Positions 36,290 to 44,725 of a stretch of DNA of 64,000 nucleotides are shown piece by piece. The notes below the pieces were generated by a model that did not search any database, had not been told where the DNA came from, and saw only the letters and a list, made by a program, of their open reading frames with translations. Positions within the stretch are counted from its first letter, which is position 1; each line of letters starts with the position of its first letter. This DNA is from Novosphingobium sp. CF614 (GTDB lineage Bacteria; Pseudomonadota; Alphaproteobacteria; Sphingomonadales; Sphingomonadaceae): NCBI RefSeq assembly GCF_900113255.1, contig NZ_FOOR01000001.1, positions 62,001 through 126,000 on the forward strand. Reading direction: 5' to 3'. The position numbers and the translations under genes are program-made.

Positions 36290-38167
36290 CTAAAACCGCC
36301 GGATGACCGCCAGGAACGCATCGCCATAGGCATCAAGCTTGCGGGTGCCGACGCCGCCGATCGTGCCCAGTTCGGCCAGGGTGGCGGGGCGGGCCGTAGC
36401 CATTTCGCGCAAGGTCGAATCGTGGAACACGACGTAGGGGGGCACGCCGGCCGCCTGCGCCAGCTCGCGGCGCAGTTCGCGCAGCGCCTCGAACAGCGGG
36501 TCGCCGACCGGATTGGCGATCCCCTCGCGGCCGCCCCGCCGCTTCTTTTCCTGCTTGGGCGGCACCACGATCATCACGCTGGCCTCGCCCTTCAGGATCA
36601 GGCGGGCATCGCCGCCGAGCGCCAGGCCGCCGTGCTCGGTCGGCGTCAGGGCGCCGCGGGCCTGGAGCGCGCGCGACAGGGCCTTGAGCAGCGGCTTCTC
36701 GTCCTCGGCCAGGATCCCGAAGACCGAGAGCTGGTCATGCCCGCGCTGGCGCACGCGGTCGTCGGCGATGCCGGCGAGCACTTTTTCCAGATGCCCCATG
36801 CCATAGCTCTGCCCGGTGCGGAACACCGCCGAGAGCAGCTTCTGCGCCAGCCGGGTGACATCGACCACGTTCGCGGGATCGAGGCAGTTGTCGCAGTTTC
36901 CGCAGCGTTCGGGCGGCTGTTCGCCGAAGTGGCGCAGCAGCACGGCGCGGCGGCACTCGGCCGTTTCGACGAGCACGGCAAGCGCGTCGAGCCGCTGGCG
37001 CTCGCTTTGCAGGCGGTGCGGCTCGATCTCGGACAGGCGCTGGCGGGCCCGCGCGAAGTCGTCGGCACCCCACAGCATCACCGCCACCGCGGGATCGCCG
37101 TCGCGCCCGGCGCGGCCGGTCTCCTGGTAATAGGCCTCGATCGACTTGGGGATGCCGGCATGGGCGACGAAGCGCACGTCGGGCTTGTCGATCCCCATGC
37201 CGAAGGCGACCGTCGCCACCATGACCATGTCCTCGGAAGCGACGAACATGGCCTGGTTGCTGGCGCGCACTTCGGACGGGAGGCCGGCGTGATAGGGCAG
37301 CACCCGGCGCCCGGTGGCCGACGCGAGGCTTGCGGCAAGCTGCTCGACCCGGGCGCGAGTGGGGGCATAGACGATGCCGGGCCCCGGGTTCTCGTCGATC
37401 ACCGCCTGGATCTGGCGTATCGCGTTGTCGCGCGGGCGGATCGTGTAGCGGATGTTCGGGCGGTCGAATCCGGCCACGATCAGCCCGTCTTCCGGGATGC
37501 CGAGCTGGGCCAGGATGTCGGTGCGGGTATGATGGTCGGCGGTGGCGGTCAGCGCCAGGCGCGGGACTTGCGGGAAAGCGTCGAGCAGGGGCCGCAGCAA
37601 CCGGTAGTCGGGGCGGAAATCGTGCCCCCATTCGGAAACGCAGTGCGCTTCGTCGATGGCGAACAGGGCTATCCGCGCGCGCGCCAGCAGCTCGCGGAAA
37701 TGCGCCTGGCTGGCGCGTTCGGGCGCGACATAGAGCAAGTCCAGCCGGCCCGCGCGGAACGCCTCGATGGTCGCTTCGCGGTCATTGTCGGCGCTGGTGA
37801 GCGCGGCCGCGCGGATGCCGTTGGCGCGGGCCGAGCGAAGCTGGTCGTGCATCAGCGCGATTAGCGGCGAGACGACCACGCAGGTCCCTTCCAGCAGCAC
37901 CGCCGGAAGCTGGTAGGTCAGCGACTTGCCGGCGCCGGTGGGCATGACCGCCAGCGTCGAGCGGCCATGCAGCACCCGGTCGACGACCTGGTCCTGCACG
38001 CCGCGAAAGGCGGTGAAACCGAAGACGTCATGCAGCGCGCGGCCCACCTGCTCCGCCGAGGGCGGCTCCGCCGGCGCGAAATCGAAGGCGGACGCCGGGG
38101 CGTCCATCCCCTCGTCGTCGCCGTAGAAAGTCGTCTCGAAAGGCCAGTCGTCTTCGTTCACGGGCAT
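36290..38167 (-). CDS. recQ: ATP-dependent DNA helicase RecQ
   Basis: A 625-residue superfamily 2 helicase acting in recombination and fork repair. Walker A is MPTGAGKSLTYQLPA, the DEAH box and aromatic-rich loop are FAIDEAHCVSEWGHDFRPDY, and motifs V-VI are MVATVAFGMGIDKPDVRFVAHAG and YYQETGRAGRDGDP. The zinc-binding cysteines are in CRRAVLLRHFGE...CGNCDNC. An HRDC domain ends the protein (FEALRELRRELAQAAGVPPY, GVGTRKLDAYG). An acidic ~35-residue N-terminal extension precedes the core. Single gene; nadB lies downstream of its start region, 56 bp away. Confidence 0.95.
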   Translation of the reverse strand: MPVNEDDWPFETTFYGDDEGMDAPASAFDFAPAEPPSAEQVGRALHDVFGFTAFRGVQDQVVDRVLHGRSTLAVMPTGAGKSLTYQLPAVLLEGTCVVVSPLIALMHDQLRSARANGIRAAALTSADNDREATIEAFRAGRLDLLYVAPERASQAHFRELLARARIALFAIDEAHCVSEWGHDFRPDYRLLRPLLDAFPQVPRLALTATADHHTRTDILAQLGIPEDGLIVAGFDRPNIRYTIRPRDNAIRQIQAVIDENPGPGIVYAPTRARVEQLAASLASATGRRVLPYHAGLPSEVRASNQAMFVASEDMVMVATVAFGMGIDKPDVRFVAHAGIPKSIEAYYQETGRAGRDGDPAVAVMLWGADDFARARQRLSEIEPHRLQSERQRLDALAVLVETAECRRAVLLRHFGEQPPERCGNCDNCLDPANVVDVTRLAQKLLSAVFRTGQSYGMGHLEKVLAGIADDRVRQRGHDQLSVFGILAEDEKPLLKALSRALQARGALTPTEHGGLALGGDARLILKGEASVMIVVPPKQEKKRRGGREGIANPVGDPLFEALRELRRELAQAAGVPPYVVFHDSTLREMATARPATLAELGTIGGVGTRKLDAYGDAFLAVIRRF

Positions 38168-38223
38168 GTTATGGCAGAGCCTTGGAGCACAGGCAAAGGC
38201 CGGGGCCCAAATCCCGGCACACC

Positions 38224-39825
38224 CTAAGGCACCAGCACCGTATCCACCGCCCCGGCATCGGTGCCGGGATAGTCGAGCGTGTAGTGCAAGCCCCGGCTTT
38301 CGTGCCGCCTGAGCGCGGAGCGCACGATCAGTTCGGCGCTCTGCAGCAGGTTGCGCAGCTCGATCAGGTCGGTGGAAACGCGGAAGTGGTGGTAATATTC
38401 CTCCACTTCGGTGTTGAGCAACTGGATGCGGTGCATCGCGCGCTCAAGCCGCTTGGTGGTGCGCACGATGCCCACGTAGTTCCACATGAAGCGGCGGATT
38501 TCGGTCCAGTTCTGCTTGATGACGACTTCCTCGTCCGAATCGGTCACGCGGCTCTCGTCCCAGGGCATGACCGGGGGAGGCGCCTCGAAACCGTTCCAGT
38601 TCGCCAGGATGTGCGCGGCGGCCGCGTCGCCGAACACGAAGCATTCGAGCAGCGAGTTGGAAGCCAGGCGGTTGGCGCCGTGAAGCCCGCTCTCGGTGCA
38701 TTCGCCGGCGGCATAGAGCCCGGGCAGGTCGGTCCGCCCGTCGAGATCGATCAGCACGCCGCCGCAGGTATAGTGCTGCGCCGGCACCACCGGGATCGGC
38801 TCCCGGGTCATGTCGATGCCCAGCGTCAGCAGCTTCTCGTGGATGTTCGGGAAGTGCTCCTTCACGAAGGCGGCGGGCTGATGGCTGATATCGAGGTGGA
38901 CGTAGTCCAGGCCGTAGCGCTTGATCTGGTCGTCGATGGCGCGCGCGACGACATCGCGCGGGGCCAGTTCGGCACGGGCGTCGTAGTCGGGCATGAAGCG
39001 GTGGCCGGTGACCGGGTGCTTCAGCCGCCCCCCTTCCCCGCGCACCGCCTCGGTAATCAGGAAGTTCTTGACGTCCAGATTGTAGAGGCAGGTCGGGTGG
39101 AACTGCATCATCTCCATGTTGGAGACCCGCGCGCCGGCGCGCCAGGCCATCGAGATGCCGTCCCCGGTGGCGCCGCGCGGGGCGGTGCTGAACTGATAGA
39201 CGCGCCCCGCCCCGCCGGTCGCCAGCACCGTCGCGCGGGCGGTGAACGTCTCCACATCGCCGCTCTGCTCGTTGAGCGCGTAGACGCCCCAGACCCGGCC
39301 GGAAGGGCAATAGCGCAGTTCATGCCGGCCGGTGATGAAATCGATGCACGATCGGCCGGACAGCAGCGTGATGTTCGGGTTCGCCTCGGCCGCGCGCAGC
39401 AGTGCCTGCTGAACCGCCTGGCCGGTGGCGTCGTCGACGTGGACGATGCGGCGGTGGGAATGGCCGCCCTCGCGGGTCAGGTGGAGCGTGTTGCCATCCA
39501 TGTTGAAGGGAACGCCGAGATCGATCAGGCGGCCGATCGCGCCGGGCGCGCGCGCGATCACGAACTCCACCGTCTCGCGCCGGTTCAGGCCGGCGCCGGC
39601 GACCATGGTATCGCGCACGTGATCCTCGAAAGTGTCGCCTTCGTCGAGCACCGCCGCGATCCCGCCCTGCGCCCAGGCGGTCGATCCGCCGGCCAGCCCG
39701 CCCTTGGCGAGAACCGCGACCTTGAGCCGGCCGGCCAGCGCCAGCGCCGCGGTCAGGCCGGCGGCTCCGGAGCCGATCACGATGACGTCGAAAGTACCGG
39801 TCGGCGGGGTTTCTTGCGGTTCCAT
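38224..39825 (-). CDS. nadB: L-aspartate oxidase
   Basis: A 533-residue FAD enzyme oxidising L-aspartate to iminoaspartate in de novo NAD synthesis. FAD-binding motif is VIGSGAAGLTAALALAG; the substrate and flavin region is GGSTAWAQGGIAA, and HPTCLYN plus PAQHYTCGGVLIDLDGRTDLPGLYAAGECTESGLHGANRLASNSLLE are family hallmarks that separate it from succinate dehydrogenase flavoproteins by length and lack of a partner subunit. NadA and NadC are not in the window, but NadE, the last step of the same pathway, is at 41.5-43.2 kb. Confidence 0.95.
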   Translation of the reverse strand: MEPQETPPTGTFDVIVIGSGAAGLTAALALAGRLKVAVLAKGGLAGGSTAWAQGGIAAVLDEGDTFEDHVRDTMVAGAGLNRRETVEFVIARAPGAIGRLIDLGVPFNMDGNTLHLTREGGHSHRRIVHVDDATGQAVQQALLRAAEANPNITLLSGRSCIDFITGRHELRYCPSGRVWGVYALNEQSGDVETFTARATVLATGGAGRVYQFSTAPRGATGDGISMAWRAGARVSNMEMMQFHPTCLYNLDVKNFLITEAVRGEGGRLKHPVTGHRFMPDYDARAELAPRDVVARAIDDQIKRYGLDYVHLDISHQPAAFVKEHFPNIHEKLLTLGIDMTREPIPVVPAQHYTCGGVLIDLDGRTDLPGLYAAGECTESGLHGANRLASNSLLECFVFGDAAAAHILANWNGFEAPPPVMPWDESRVTDSDEEVVIKQNWTEIRRFMWNYVGIVRTTKRLERAMHRIQLLNTEVEEYYHHFRVSTDLIELRNLLQSAELIVRSALRRHESRGLHYTLDYPGTDAGAVDTVLVP

Positions 39826-40015
39826 GACGCCCCCATGCCGAGTGCGATCGAAGCCCGCAAGAAGTTACATCTGGCGACATTATGTGCATTGCAGCACACG
39901 GATCGGTCGAGTATTATGGAGTCATACGTAGATACGGGCGAAACGGGCTTGCTGCACTGCAAGGGGCCGTGCCATTTTCAGCAGAGTCGGAAACAATTGG
40001 GCATCGGGTGAACGC

Positions 40016-40177
40016 ATGCTTTCAGTGATCCCATTGTGCCTGATGAACAGGCACAGTCCAGACCGGCGCCAGGTGACTTGGAACGGCATGCATTATGTCG
40101 GTCAATGCCGCCATTGCGGCACGTCGATCTGGCGCAAGTCCCACAACATCTGGAAAAAGCGGACCGACGACGGTTGA
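40016..40177 (+). CDS. 53-residue Cys/His-rich small protein, zinc-ribbon-like
   Basis: ATG 40016 to TGA 40175-40177. The product has a C-x4-H pair (PLCLMNRHSPDRR) and a C-x2-C pair (GQCRHCGTSIWRK), arranged like small treble-clef or zinc-ribbon proteins of the DUF1660 kind, and a basic tail (HNIWKKRTDDG). A GGGTGA sequence lies 5-10 nt upstream of the start. Such proteins occur in sphingomonads and phages, function unknown. It is shorter than typical gene-calling limits and sits alone between nadB (divergent) and an ABC ATPase gene. Its stop lies in the first of two 14-bp direct repeats. Confidence 0.6.
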   Translation: MLSVIPLCLMNRHSPDRRQVTWNGMHYVGQCRHCGTSIWRKSHNIWKKRTDDG

Positions 40178-40195
40178 GCGGCGACGGTTGAGCGG
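40168..40195. repeat. 14-bp tandem duplication at the end of the small-protein gene
   Basis: CGACGGTTGAGCGG occurs twice in a row (40168-40181, 40182-40195). The small protein's TGA stop is in the first copy. Confidence 0.85.
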
Positions 40196-40236
40196 GCGGT
40201 CTTTGCAGCGAAGAGCCCGAAATCCGCGCCCTCTCC

Positions 40237-40308
40237 CCGCTCGTCCTGAGCCTGTCGAAGGGTGTTGGCCCCGCGCCAGCGTCCTTCGACAAGCTCAGGA
40301 CGAGCGGG
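40237..40308. repeat. Palindromic CCGCTCGTCCTGAGC element, copy 1
   Basis: Arms of 26 bp (40237-40262, beginning CCCGCTCGTCCTGAGC; 40283-40308, ending GGACGAGCGGG) are reverse complements with one mismatch and a 20-nt centre. Related elements are at 50226-50263 and 52018-52093. Located downstream of the small protein gene and behind an ABC ATPase gene. Confidence 0.85.
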
Positions 40309-40438
40309 CTTTGATCCTGATTCCGGGTACTGCGCTGCGAAGACAGCGGTCCGGGGGGCGAGCCCGGAGAGTCGCGATCAACACATTGATATCACGCTTG
40401 GGGTATCACCCCCGGGATATCACCCCCGGCAGCGCCTT

Positions 40439-41422
40439 TCAGGCCGCCGCATGCGCCTGGCTGGTGAGCGACACGAAAACGTCCTCCAGGTCGGCCTCGC
40501 GGGTGGTCACGTCGACGATCGCGAAACCCTGGGCCTGCACCGCCGAGAGGATCTCGCCGGCGTTGCTGCGGTCCTTGTCATAGGTGATCTCCAGGCTGCG
40601 TTCCCCGGTCCGGTCGCACTTCACGAAACCGGGATGGCTGGGCAGCTGCGCCATGTCGCGGTCGAGTGTCAGGACCAGGATCTTCTCGCGCGCCATGCCC
40701 ACCAGTTCGCGGGTCGGTTTGTTGGCGATCAGCTCGCCGTGATTGATGATGGCGATGCGGTCGCACAGTTGCTCGGCTTCCTCGAGGTAGTGCGTGGTCA
40801 GCACCACGGTCACGCCCTCGCGGTTCATTTCGGAGACGAGTTCCCACAGCTGGCGGCGCAGTTCCACGTCCACGCCGGCGGTCGGCTCGTCCAGCACCAG
40901 CACCGGGGGCTGGTGCACCAGCGCCTTGGCGATCAGCAGGCGCCGCTTCATGCCCCCCGAAAGCGTGCGGGCATAGGCGTTGCGCTTGTCGGAGAGGTGG
41001 ACCGCGCGCAGCAGGTCCTCCGACCGCCGCAAGTGCTTCGCGACGCCATAGAGCCCGCCCTGGATTTCCAGCACTTCGAACGGGGTGAAGAAGGGATCGA
41101 AGACGATCTCCTGCGGGACGATGCCGATCGAGCGCTTGGCGTTGCGCTGGTCGCGGTCGATGTCGAAGCCCCAGATGTCGACGCTGCCCGAAGTCTTCAT
41201 CACCATCCCCGCCAGGATGTTGATAAGCGTAGACTTGCCCGCGCCGTTGGGGCCCAGCAGGCCGAAGATGCCGCCCTCGGGCACGTCGAAGGACACCCCT
41301 TTGAGCGCCAGCTTGCCTTCTCCATCGCCCGTCGGCGCGTAACGCTTGACGAGACCGCGGATCGAGATGGCGCCGGCGGGCTGGGAGGGGGCGGGCTGGG
41401 AGGGGCTGGTCATGCCCCGCAT
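40439..41422 (-). CDS. ABC transporter ATP-binding protein (ABC-2 exporter type)
   Basis: A 327-residue ATPase with Walker A GLLGPNGAGKSTLIN, Q-loop IGIVPQEIVFDPFF, signature TLSGGMKRRLLIAKAL, Walker B VLVLDEPTAGVDVE and H-loop LTTHYLEEAEQLCD. The ~80-residue C-terminal extension (EKILVLTLDRDMAQLP...DLEDVFVSLTS) is typical of ABC-2 exporters of the YadG/NodI type. Start may be ATG 41422 or 41413. No membrane permease gene is adjacent: downstream is repeat DNA, upstream nadE. It energises export with a permease encoded elsewhere, or serves a non-transport role. Confidence 0.88.
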   Translation of the reverse strand: MRGMTSPSQPAPSQPAGAISIRGLVKRYAPTGDGEGKLALKGVSFDVPEGGIFGLLGPNGAGKSTLINILAGMVMKTSGSVDIWGFDIDRDQRNAKRSIGIVPQEIVFDPFFTPFEVLEIQGGLYGVAKHLRRSEDLLRAVHLSDKRNAYARTLSGGMKRRLLIAKALVHQPPVLVLDEPTAGVDVELRRQLWELVSEMNREGVTVVLTTHYLEEAEQLCDRIAIINHGELIANKPTRELVGMAREKILVLTLDRDMAQLPSHPGFVKCDRTGERSLEITYDKDRSNAGEILSAVQAQGFAIVDVTTREADLEDVFVSLTSQAHAAA

Positions 41423-41496
41423 TTGGGGCAGGTTCGCGCCGGCGTAAAGGGCCGGCGTAAAGGGGCGCCGAAGGCCGAATGCCCCGGGCGCCGCGC

Positions 41497-43152
41497 TCAG
41501 CCGCTCCGGAAGGCATGGGTGATCGGGTAGCGGCGGTCCCGGCCGAAGTTCCTGGCCGTCAGCTTCACCCCCGGGGGGGCCTGGCGGCGCTTGTACTCGG
41601 CAAGGTGGAGCAGGCGTTCGATGCGCTGGACCGTCCCGCGCTCGAAGCCCTCGTTGACGAGCTGCTCGACGCTCTTGTCGTGCTCCACCAGGCCGAGCAG
41701 GATCGGGTCGAGCACCTCGTAAGGCGGCAGGCTGTCCGAATCGCGCTGGTTGTCGCGCAGCTCGGCGGTGGGCGGCTTGCTCAGGATGCGCTCCGGGATC
41801 ACCGGCCGCTCGGGCCCCAGGCCGATGCGGGGGCGGTGCCGGTTGCGCCAGCCGGCGATGGCGAAGACGGTCATCTTGTAGGCGTCCTTGAGCGGGTTGT
41901 AGCCGCCCGCCATGTCACCGTAGATGGTGGCGTAGCCCACGCTCATCTCGCTCTTGTTGCCGGTGGTCATCAGCATCGGCCCGAACTTGTTCGACAGAGC
42001 CATGAGCGCGGCGCCCCGGATGCGCGATTGCAGGTTCTCCTCGGTGATGTCGCGGGCCTGGCCTTCGAAGCTTTCGCCGAGCATGGCGTCGAAACCGTCG
42101 ACCGCCGCGCCGATCGGCATGATCGTGTGGCGAATGCCGAGCGCGGCGGCGCAGGCGGCGGCGTCCTCCAGGCTCTCGGCACTGGTGAAGCGCGAAGGCA
42201 TCATCACCCCCCAGACCCGCTCGGCGCCCAGCGCGTCGACCGCGATGGCGGCGCAGGCGGCCGAATCGATCCCGCCCGAGAGGCCGAGCACGACGCCGGG
42301 GAACTTGTTGCGGTTGACGTAGTCCCGAAGGCTCAGGACCATGGCGCAGTAGATGTCCTCGGGGTGGGTGGCGAGCGTTTCCACCTGCCCGCGATCGCAG
42401 CGCCAGCCCTGCGCGGTCTTGGTCCAGCCGGTCTGGACGACCTGCTCCTCCCAGTCGCGGAGCTGGACCGCCAGGGTGCCGTCGCCGTTGACGACGAAGC
42501 TGGCGCCGTCGAAGACCAGTTCGTCCTGGCCGCCGACGCGGTTGAGATAGGCGAGCGGCAGGCCGGTATCGACCGCCCGGCGCTTCGCCACGCCTTCGAT
42601 GCGCAGCGCGTCCTTGTTGATCTCATAGGGCGATCCGTTGATGCAGACGAACATCTCCGCCCCGAAATCGGCGAGGTGCCGGCAGACTTCGGGGCGCCAG
42701 ATATCCTCGCAGATCGGCACGCCGATCATGGTGCCGCGCAAGATCACCGGTTCGGGCAGCGGGCCGGGCTGGAACAGCCGCATCTCGTCGAAAGTGCCGT
42801 AATTCGGCAGTTCGTGCTTCAGGCGCACGGCGGCGATCTTGCCCTGGTCCAGCAGCGCCACGCCGTTGTGCAGCGCGCCGTCGAGGACGAAGGCCGAGCC
42901 GACCAGCATCGCCGGACCGTCCGACGCACTGGCCTGCGCGAGCTGCTGGAGCTGATGGGCGGCGCGCTCGATCAGCGAGGGTTTGAGGATCAGGTCCTCG
43001 GGCGGGTAGCCGATCAGGTGGAGTTCGGGAAAGACGATGAGGTCGCTGCCCTTGGCCTTCTCCCGCGCATCGAGCACCCCCTGCGCGTTGCCGGAAATGT
43101 CTCCCACCGATTGGTTGAGCTGGGCGAGGGCGATCTTCAGCGTGTCCGGCAT
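41497..43152 (-). CDS. nadE: Glutamine-dependent NAD+ synthetase
   Basis: A 551-residue two-domain enzyme. The N-terminal nitrilase-type glutaminase has the Glu/Lys/Cys triad regions FPELHLIGYPPEDL, LKHELPNYGTFDE and GVPICEDIWRP. The C-terminal synthetase has the pyrophosphatase P-loop VVLGLSGGIDSAACAAIAVDALG and GNKSEMSVGYATIYGDMAGGYNP. It amidates deamido-NAD+ to NAD+ using glutamine ammonia. ATG 43152 starts the conserved LKIALAQLNQSVGDI; an upstream in-frame Met at 43188 adds 12 residues without family character. With nadB it completes two steps of NAD synthesis in this region, though in separate transcripts. Confidence 0.95.
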   Translation of the reverse strand: MPDTLKIALAQLNQSVGDISGNAQGVLDAREKAKGSDLIVFPELHLIGYPPEDLILKPSLIERAAHQLQQLAQASASDGPAMLVGSAFVLDGALHNGVALLDQGKIAAVRLKHELPNYGTFDEMRLFQPGPLPEPVILRGTMIGVPICEDIWRPEVCRHLADFGAEMFVCINGSPYEINKDALRIEGVAKRRAVDTGLPLAYLNRVGGQDELVFDGASFVVNGDGTLAVQLRDWEEQVVQTGWTKTAQGWRCDRGQVETLATHPEDIYCAMVLSLRDYVNRNKFPGVVLGLSGGIDSAACAAIAVDALGAERVWGVMMPSRFTSAESLEDAAACAAALGIRHTIMPIGAAVDGFDAMLGESFEGQARDITEENLQSRIRGAALMALSNKFGPMLMTTGNKSEMSVGYATIYGDMAGGYNPLKDAYKMTVFAIAGWRNRHRPRIGLGPERPVIPERILSKPPTAELRDNQRDSDSLPPYEVLDPILLGLVEHDKSVEQLVNEGFERGTVQRIERLLHLAEYKRRQAPPGVKLTARNFGRDRRYPITHAFRSG

Positions 43153-43242
43153 GGCCGGGTTGATGCCCCGCGGCAACCCGCAGTGCAAACGAAAACCCTC
43201 CGGCCGGAAGGGTCAATCGACGCGCGGAGCACAAACAAAAAA

Positions 43243-43260
43243 CCCTCCCGCAGGGGAGGG
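43243..43260 (-). terminator. Rho-independent terminator after the small lipoprotein gene
   Basis: CCCTCCC, GCAG loop, GGGAGGG; read on the minus strand the stem is followed by TTTTTTGTTTG. It lies 110 bp past the stop of the lipoprotein gene at 43370 and before nadE, so it probably ends that short transcript. Confidence 0.75.
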
Positions 43261-43369
43261 CTTTCGTCCGCCCGGAGACGGACTTTCCGTTTGCCCCGCA
43301 GGCCTGCGGGACGGAAAGCGGCGGGGGCCGGCGTGCCGGGTGCGGCGGACGCCAGCCCCCAAAGCCGGA

Positions 43370-43540
43370 TTACATCGCCTCGGACGGAGCGTCGGTCGGC
43401 ACGTCGGTGGCATCACCGGTCATCATCTCTTCCGGAGCAGTCTCGACCGACTCGGTCTCCGTGGGAGCGGGTTCGCTGTTACAAGCAGCGAGCGACAGAG
43501 CAGCGGCCGACGCGAACGCGGCGAAAGCAATCTTCTTCAT
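43370..43540 (-). CDS. Small acidic lipoprotein
   Basis: A 56-residue protein: a lipoprotein signal peptide (MKKIAFAAFASAAALSLAAC, lipobox LAAC) and a mature part of about 37 residues made mostly of E, T, P, A and D (SEPAPTETESVETAPEEMM). The start has AAGGGG 7 nt upstream. It would be a short disordered acidic tail tethered to the membrane, or an anchor of unknown role. A good terminator on the same strand supports a separate small transcript. No function can be assigned. Confidence 0.7.
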   Translation of the reverse strand: MKKIAFAAFASAAALSLAACNSEPAPTETESVETAPEEMMTGDATDVPTDAPSEAM

Positions 43541-43672
43541 GCGAATCCCCTTGCATTGTTTGGCCCACAGGCCAACGCTTGCAGGCAAGCCTGCGGTGCC
43601 AATCTTTAGACGAGACGATGGTGCAACGCAAATAGGAAGTGGAGAGGTGGAAATCCGCTGATTCCCTGGGGG

Positions 43673-43701
43673 TTGCGAACATATAAAGATATCTTTATAT
43701 G
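43673..43701 (+). promoter_or_regulatory. Promoter of the methionine operon overlapped by a 22-bp perfect palindrome
   Basis: A perfect palindrome with half-site CATATAAAGAT spans 43680-43701, 7 bp before the regulator ATG. A plausible promoter is TTGCGA (43673-43678) and TATATG (43696-43701) with 17-bp spacing, placing the transcription start at or next to the ATG, i.e. a leaderless transcript; no Shine-Dalgarno fits in the gap. The palindrome covers the spacer and -10 element, so its binder should repress. The regulator encoded immediately downstream is the obvious candidate. Confidence 0.7.
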
Positions 43702-43708
43702 ATTTCCC

Positions 43709-44725
43709 ATGCGGATCGACCCCCTCCTGAGAGCGCTTTCGGAGCCGACGCGCCTGCGCATCATGCGCCTTTTGGCGCACATGGAGCTTGCCGTCGGCGA
43801 ATTGGCGCAAGTGCTCGGGCAGAGCCAGCCGCGCGTCTCGCGCCACATCCGCATCCTGTGCGACGCCGGCCTTGCCGAGCGGCGCAAGGAAGGCAGCTGG
43901 GTGTTCCTGCGGAGCGCGGTGAACGAGCGCGACGGCCTTCCGCTCGGCGTCGCCGCCGCCCGCCTGCTGGCCGCGGCCGAGCGCGCCGATGCCACTTTCG
44001 CGGCCCGCTGCGCCGAGGATCGCCGCCACCTTGCCGCGATTCGCGCCGGTCGCGAGGCGAGCGCCCAGGCCTATTTCGCCCGCCATGCCGAGGAATGGGA
44101 CACGCTGCGCCTGCTCCACGGCGCCGACGAGCCGGTGGAGGCGGCGCTGCTGCAAGCGCTCGACGGGCGCGACCTGGGGGCGCTGCTGGATGTCGGCACC
44201 GGCACCGGGCGGATGGCCGAGCTGCTCGCCGGGCGCGCCGGCAACGTCACCGCGCTCGACAAGAGCCCGGAGATGCTCCGAATCGCGCGGGCGCGGTTGC
44301 AGACGCTGCCGGCGGACAAAGTCGGCCTGGTGCAGGGGGACTTCACCGCGCTGCCTTTCGCCGCCGGGACTTTCGACACCGTGCTGTTCCACCAGGTGCT
44401 GCACTATGCGCAGGATCCCGGCGCCGTGCTGGGCGAGGCGGCGCGGGTGCTGCGGCCGGGCGGCCGCATCGCCGTGGTCGATCTCGCCGCGCACCAGCGG
44501 GAGGAGCTGCGCGAACGCCACGCCCACGCCCGCCTCGGCTTCTCCGACGAGCAGATGCTGGCGCTGCTGACCGGGGCCGGGCTCTTTCCCGACGCGCCCG
44601 TGGCGCTGCCGGGCGATCCGCTCACCGTGAAGATCTGGACGGCGCGGCGAGAATCCGCCACCGCGCCAGCCGCGCCGGACAACACTCCGCAAGACCCCGA
44701 CGAACGAAAGACGACATGCCCATGA
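43709..44725 (+). CDS. sahR: ArsR-family regulator fused to a methyltransferase-like domain (SahR type)
   Basis: A 338-residue fusion: an ArsR winged helix (LLRALSEPTRLRIMRLLAHMELAVGELAQVLGQSQPRVSRHIRIL, about residues 6-50) and a SAM-dependent methyltransferase fold (LLDVGTGTGRMAELLAGRAGNVTALDKSPEML near 160-190; VLFHQVLHYAQDP, VLRPGGRIAVVDL). No metal-binding cysteines occur. Regulators of this architecture (SahR) sense S-adenosylhomocysteine and control methionine-cycle genes in proteobacteria. Here it heads an operon with metF and metH, the metF start lying inside its 3' end. A palindrome at its promoter fits autoregulation. SAH sensing is inferred from family and context. Confidence 0.85.
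   Translation: MRIDPLLRALSEPTRLRIMRLLAHMELAVGELAQVLGQSQPRVSRHIRILCDAGLAERRKEGSWVFLRSAVNERDGLPLGVAAARLLAAAERADATFAARCAEDRRHLAAIRAGREASAQAYFARHAEEWDTLRLLHGADEPVEAALLQALDGRDLGALLDVGTGTGRMAELLAGRAGNVTALDKSPEMLRIARARLQTLPADKVGLVQGDFTALPFAAGTFDTVLFHQVLHYAQDPGAVLGEAARVLRPGGRIAVVDLAAHQREELRERHAHARLGFSDEQMLALLTGAGLFPDAPVALPGDPLTVKIWTARRESATAPAAPDNTPQDPDERKTTCP

Noticed and set aside
40381..40435. Short repeats of ATCACCCCCGG considered as the start of a CRISPR array
   Set aside because: Only two or three ~13-bp units with no spacers of regular size; simple local duplication.
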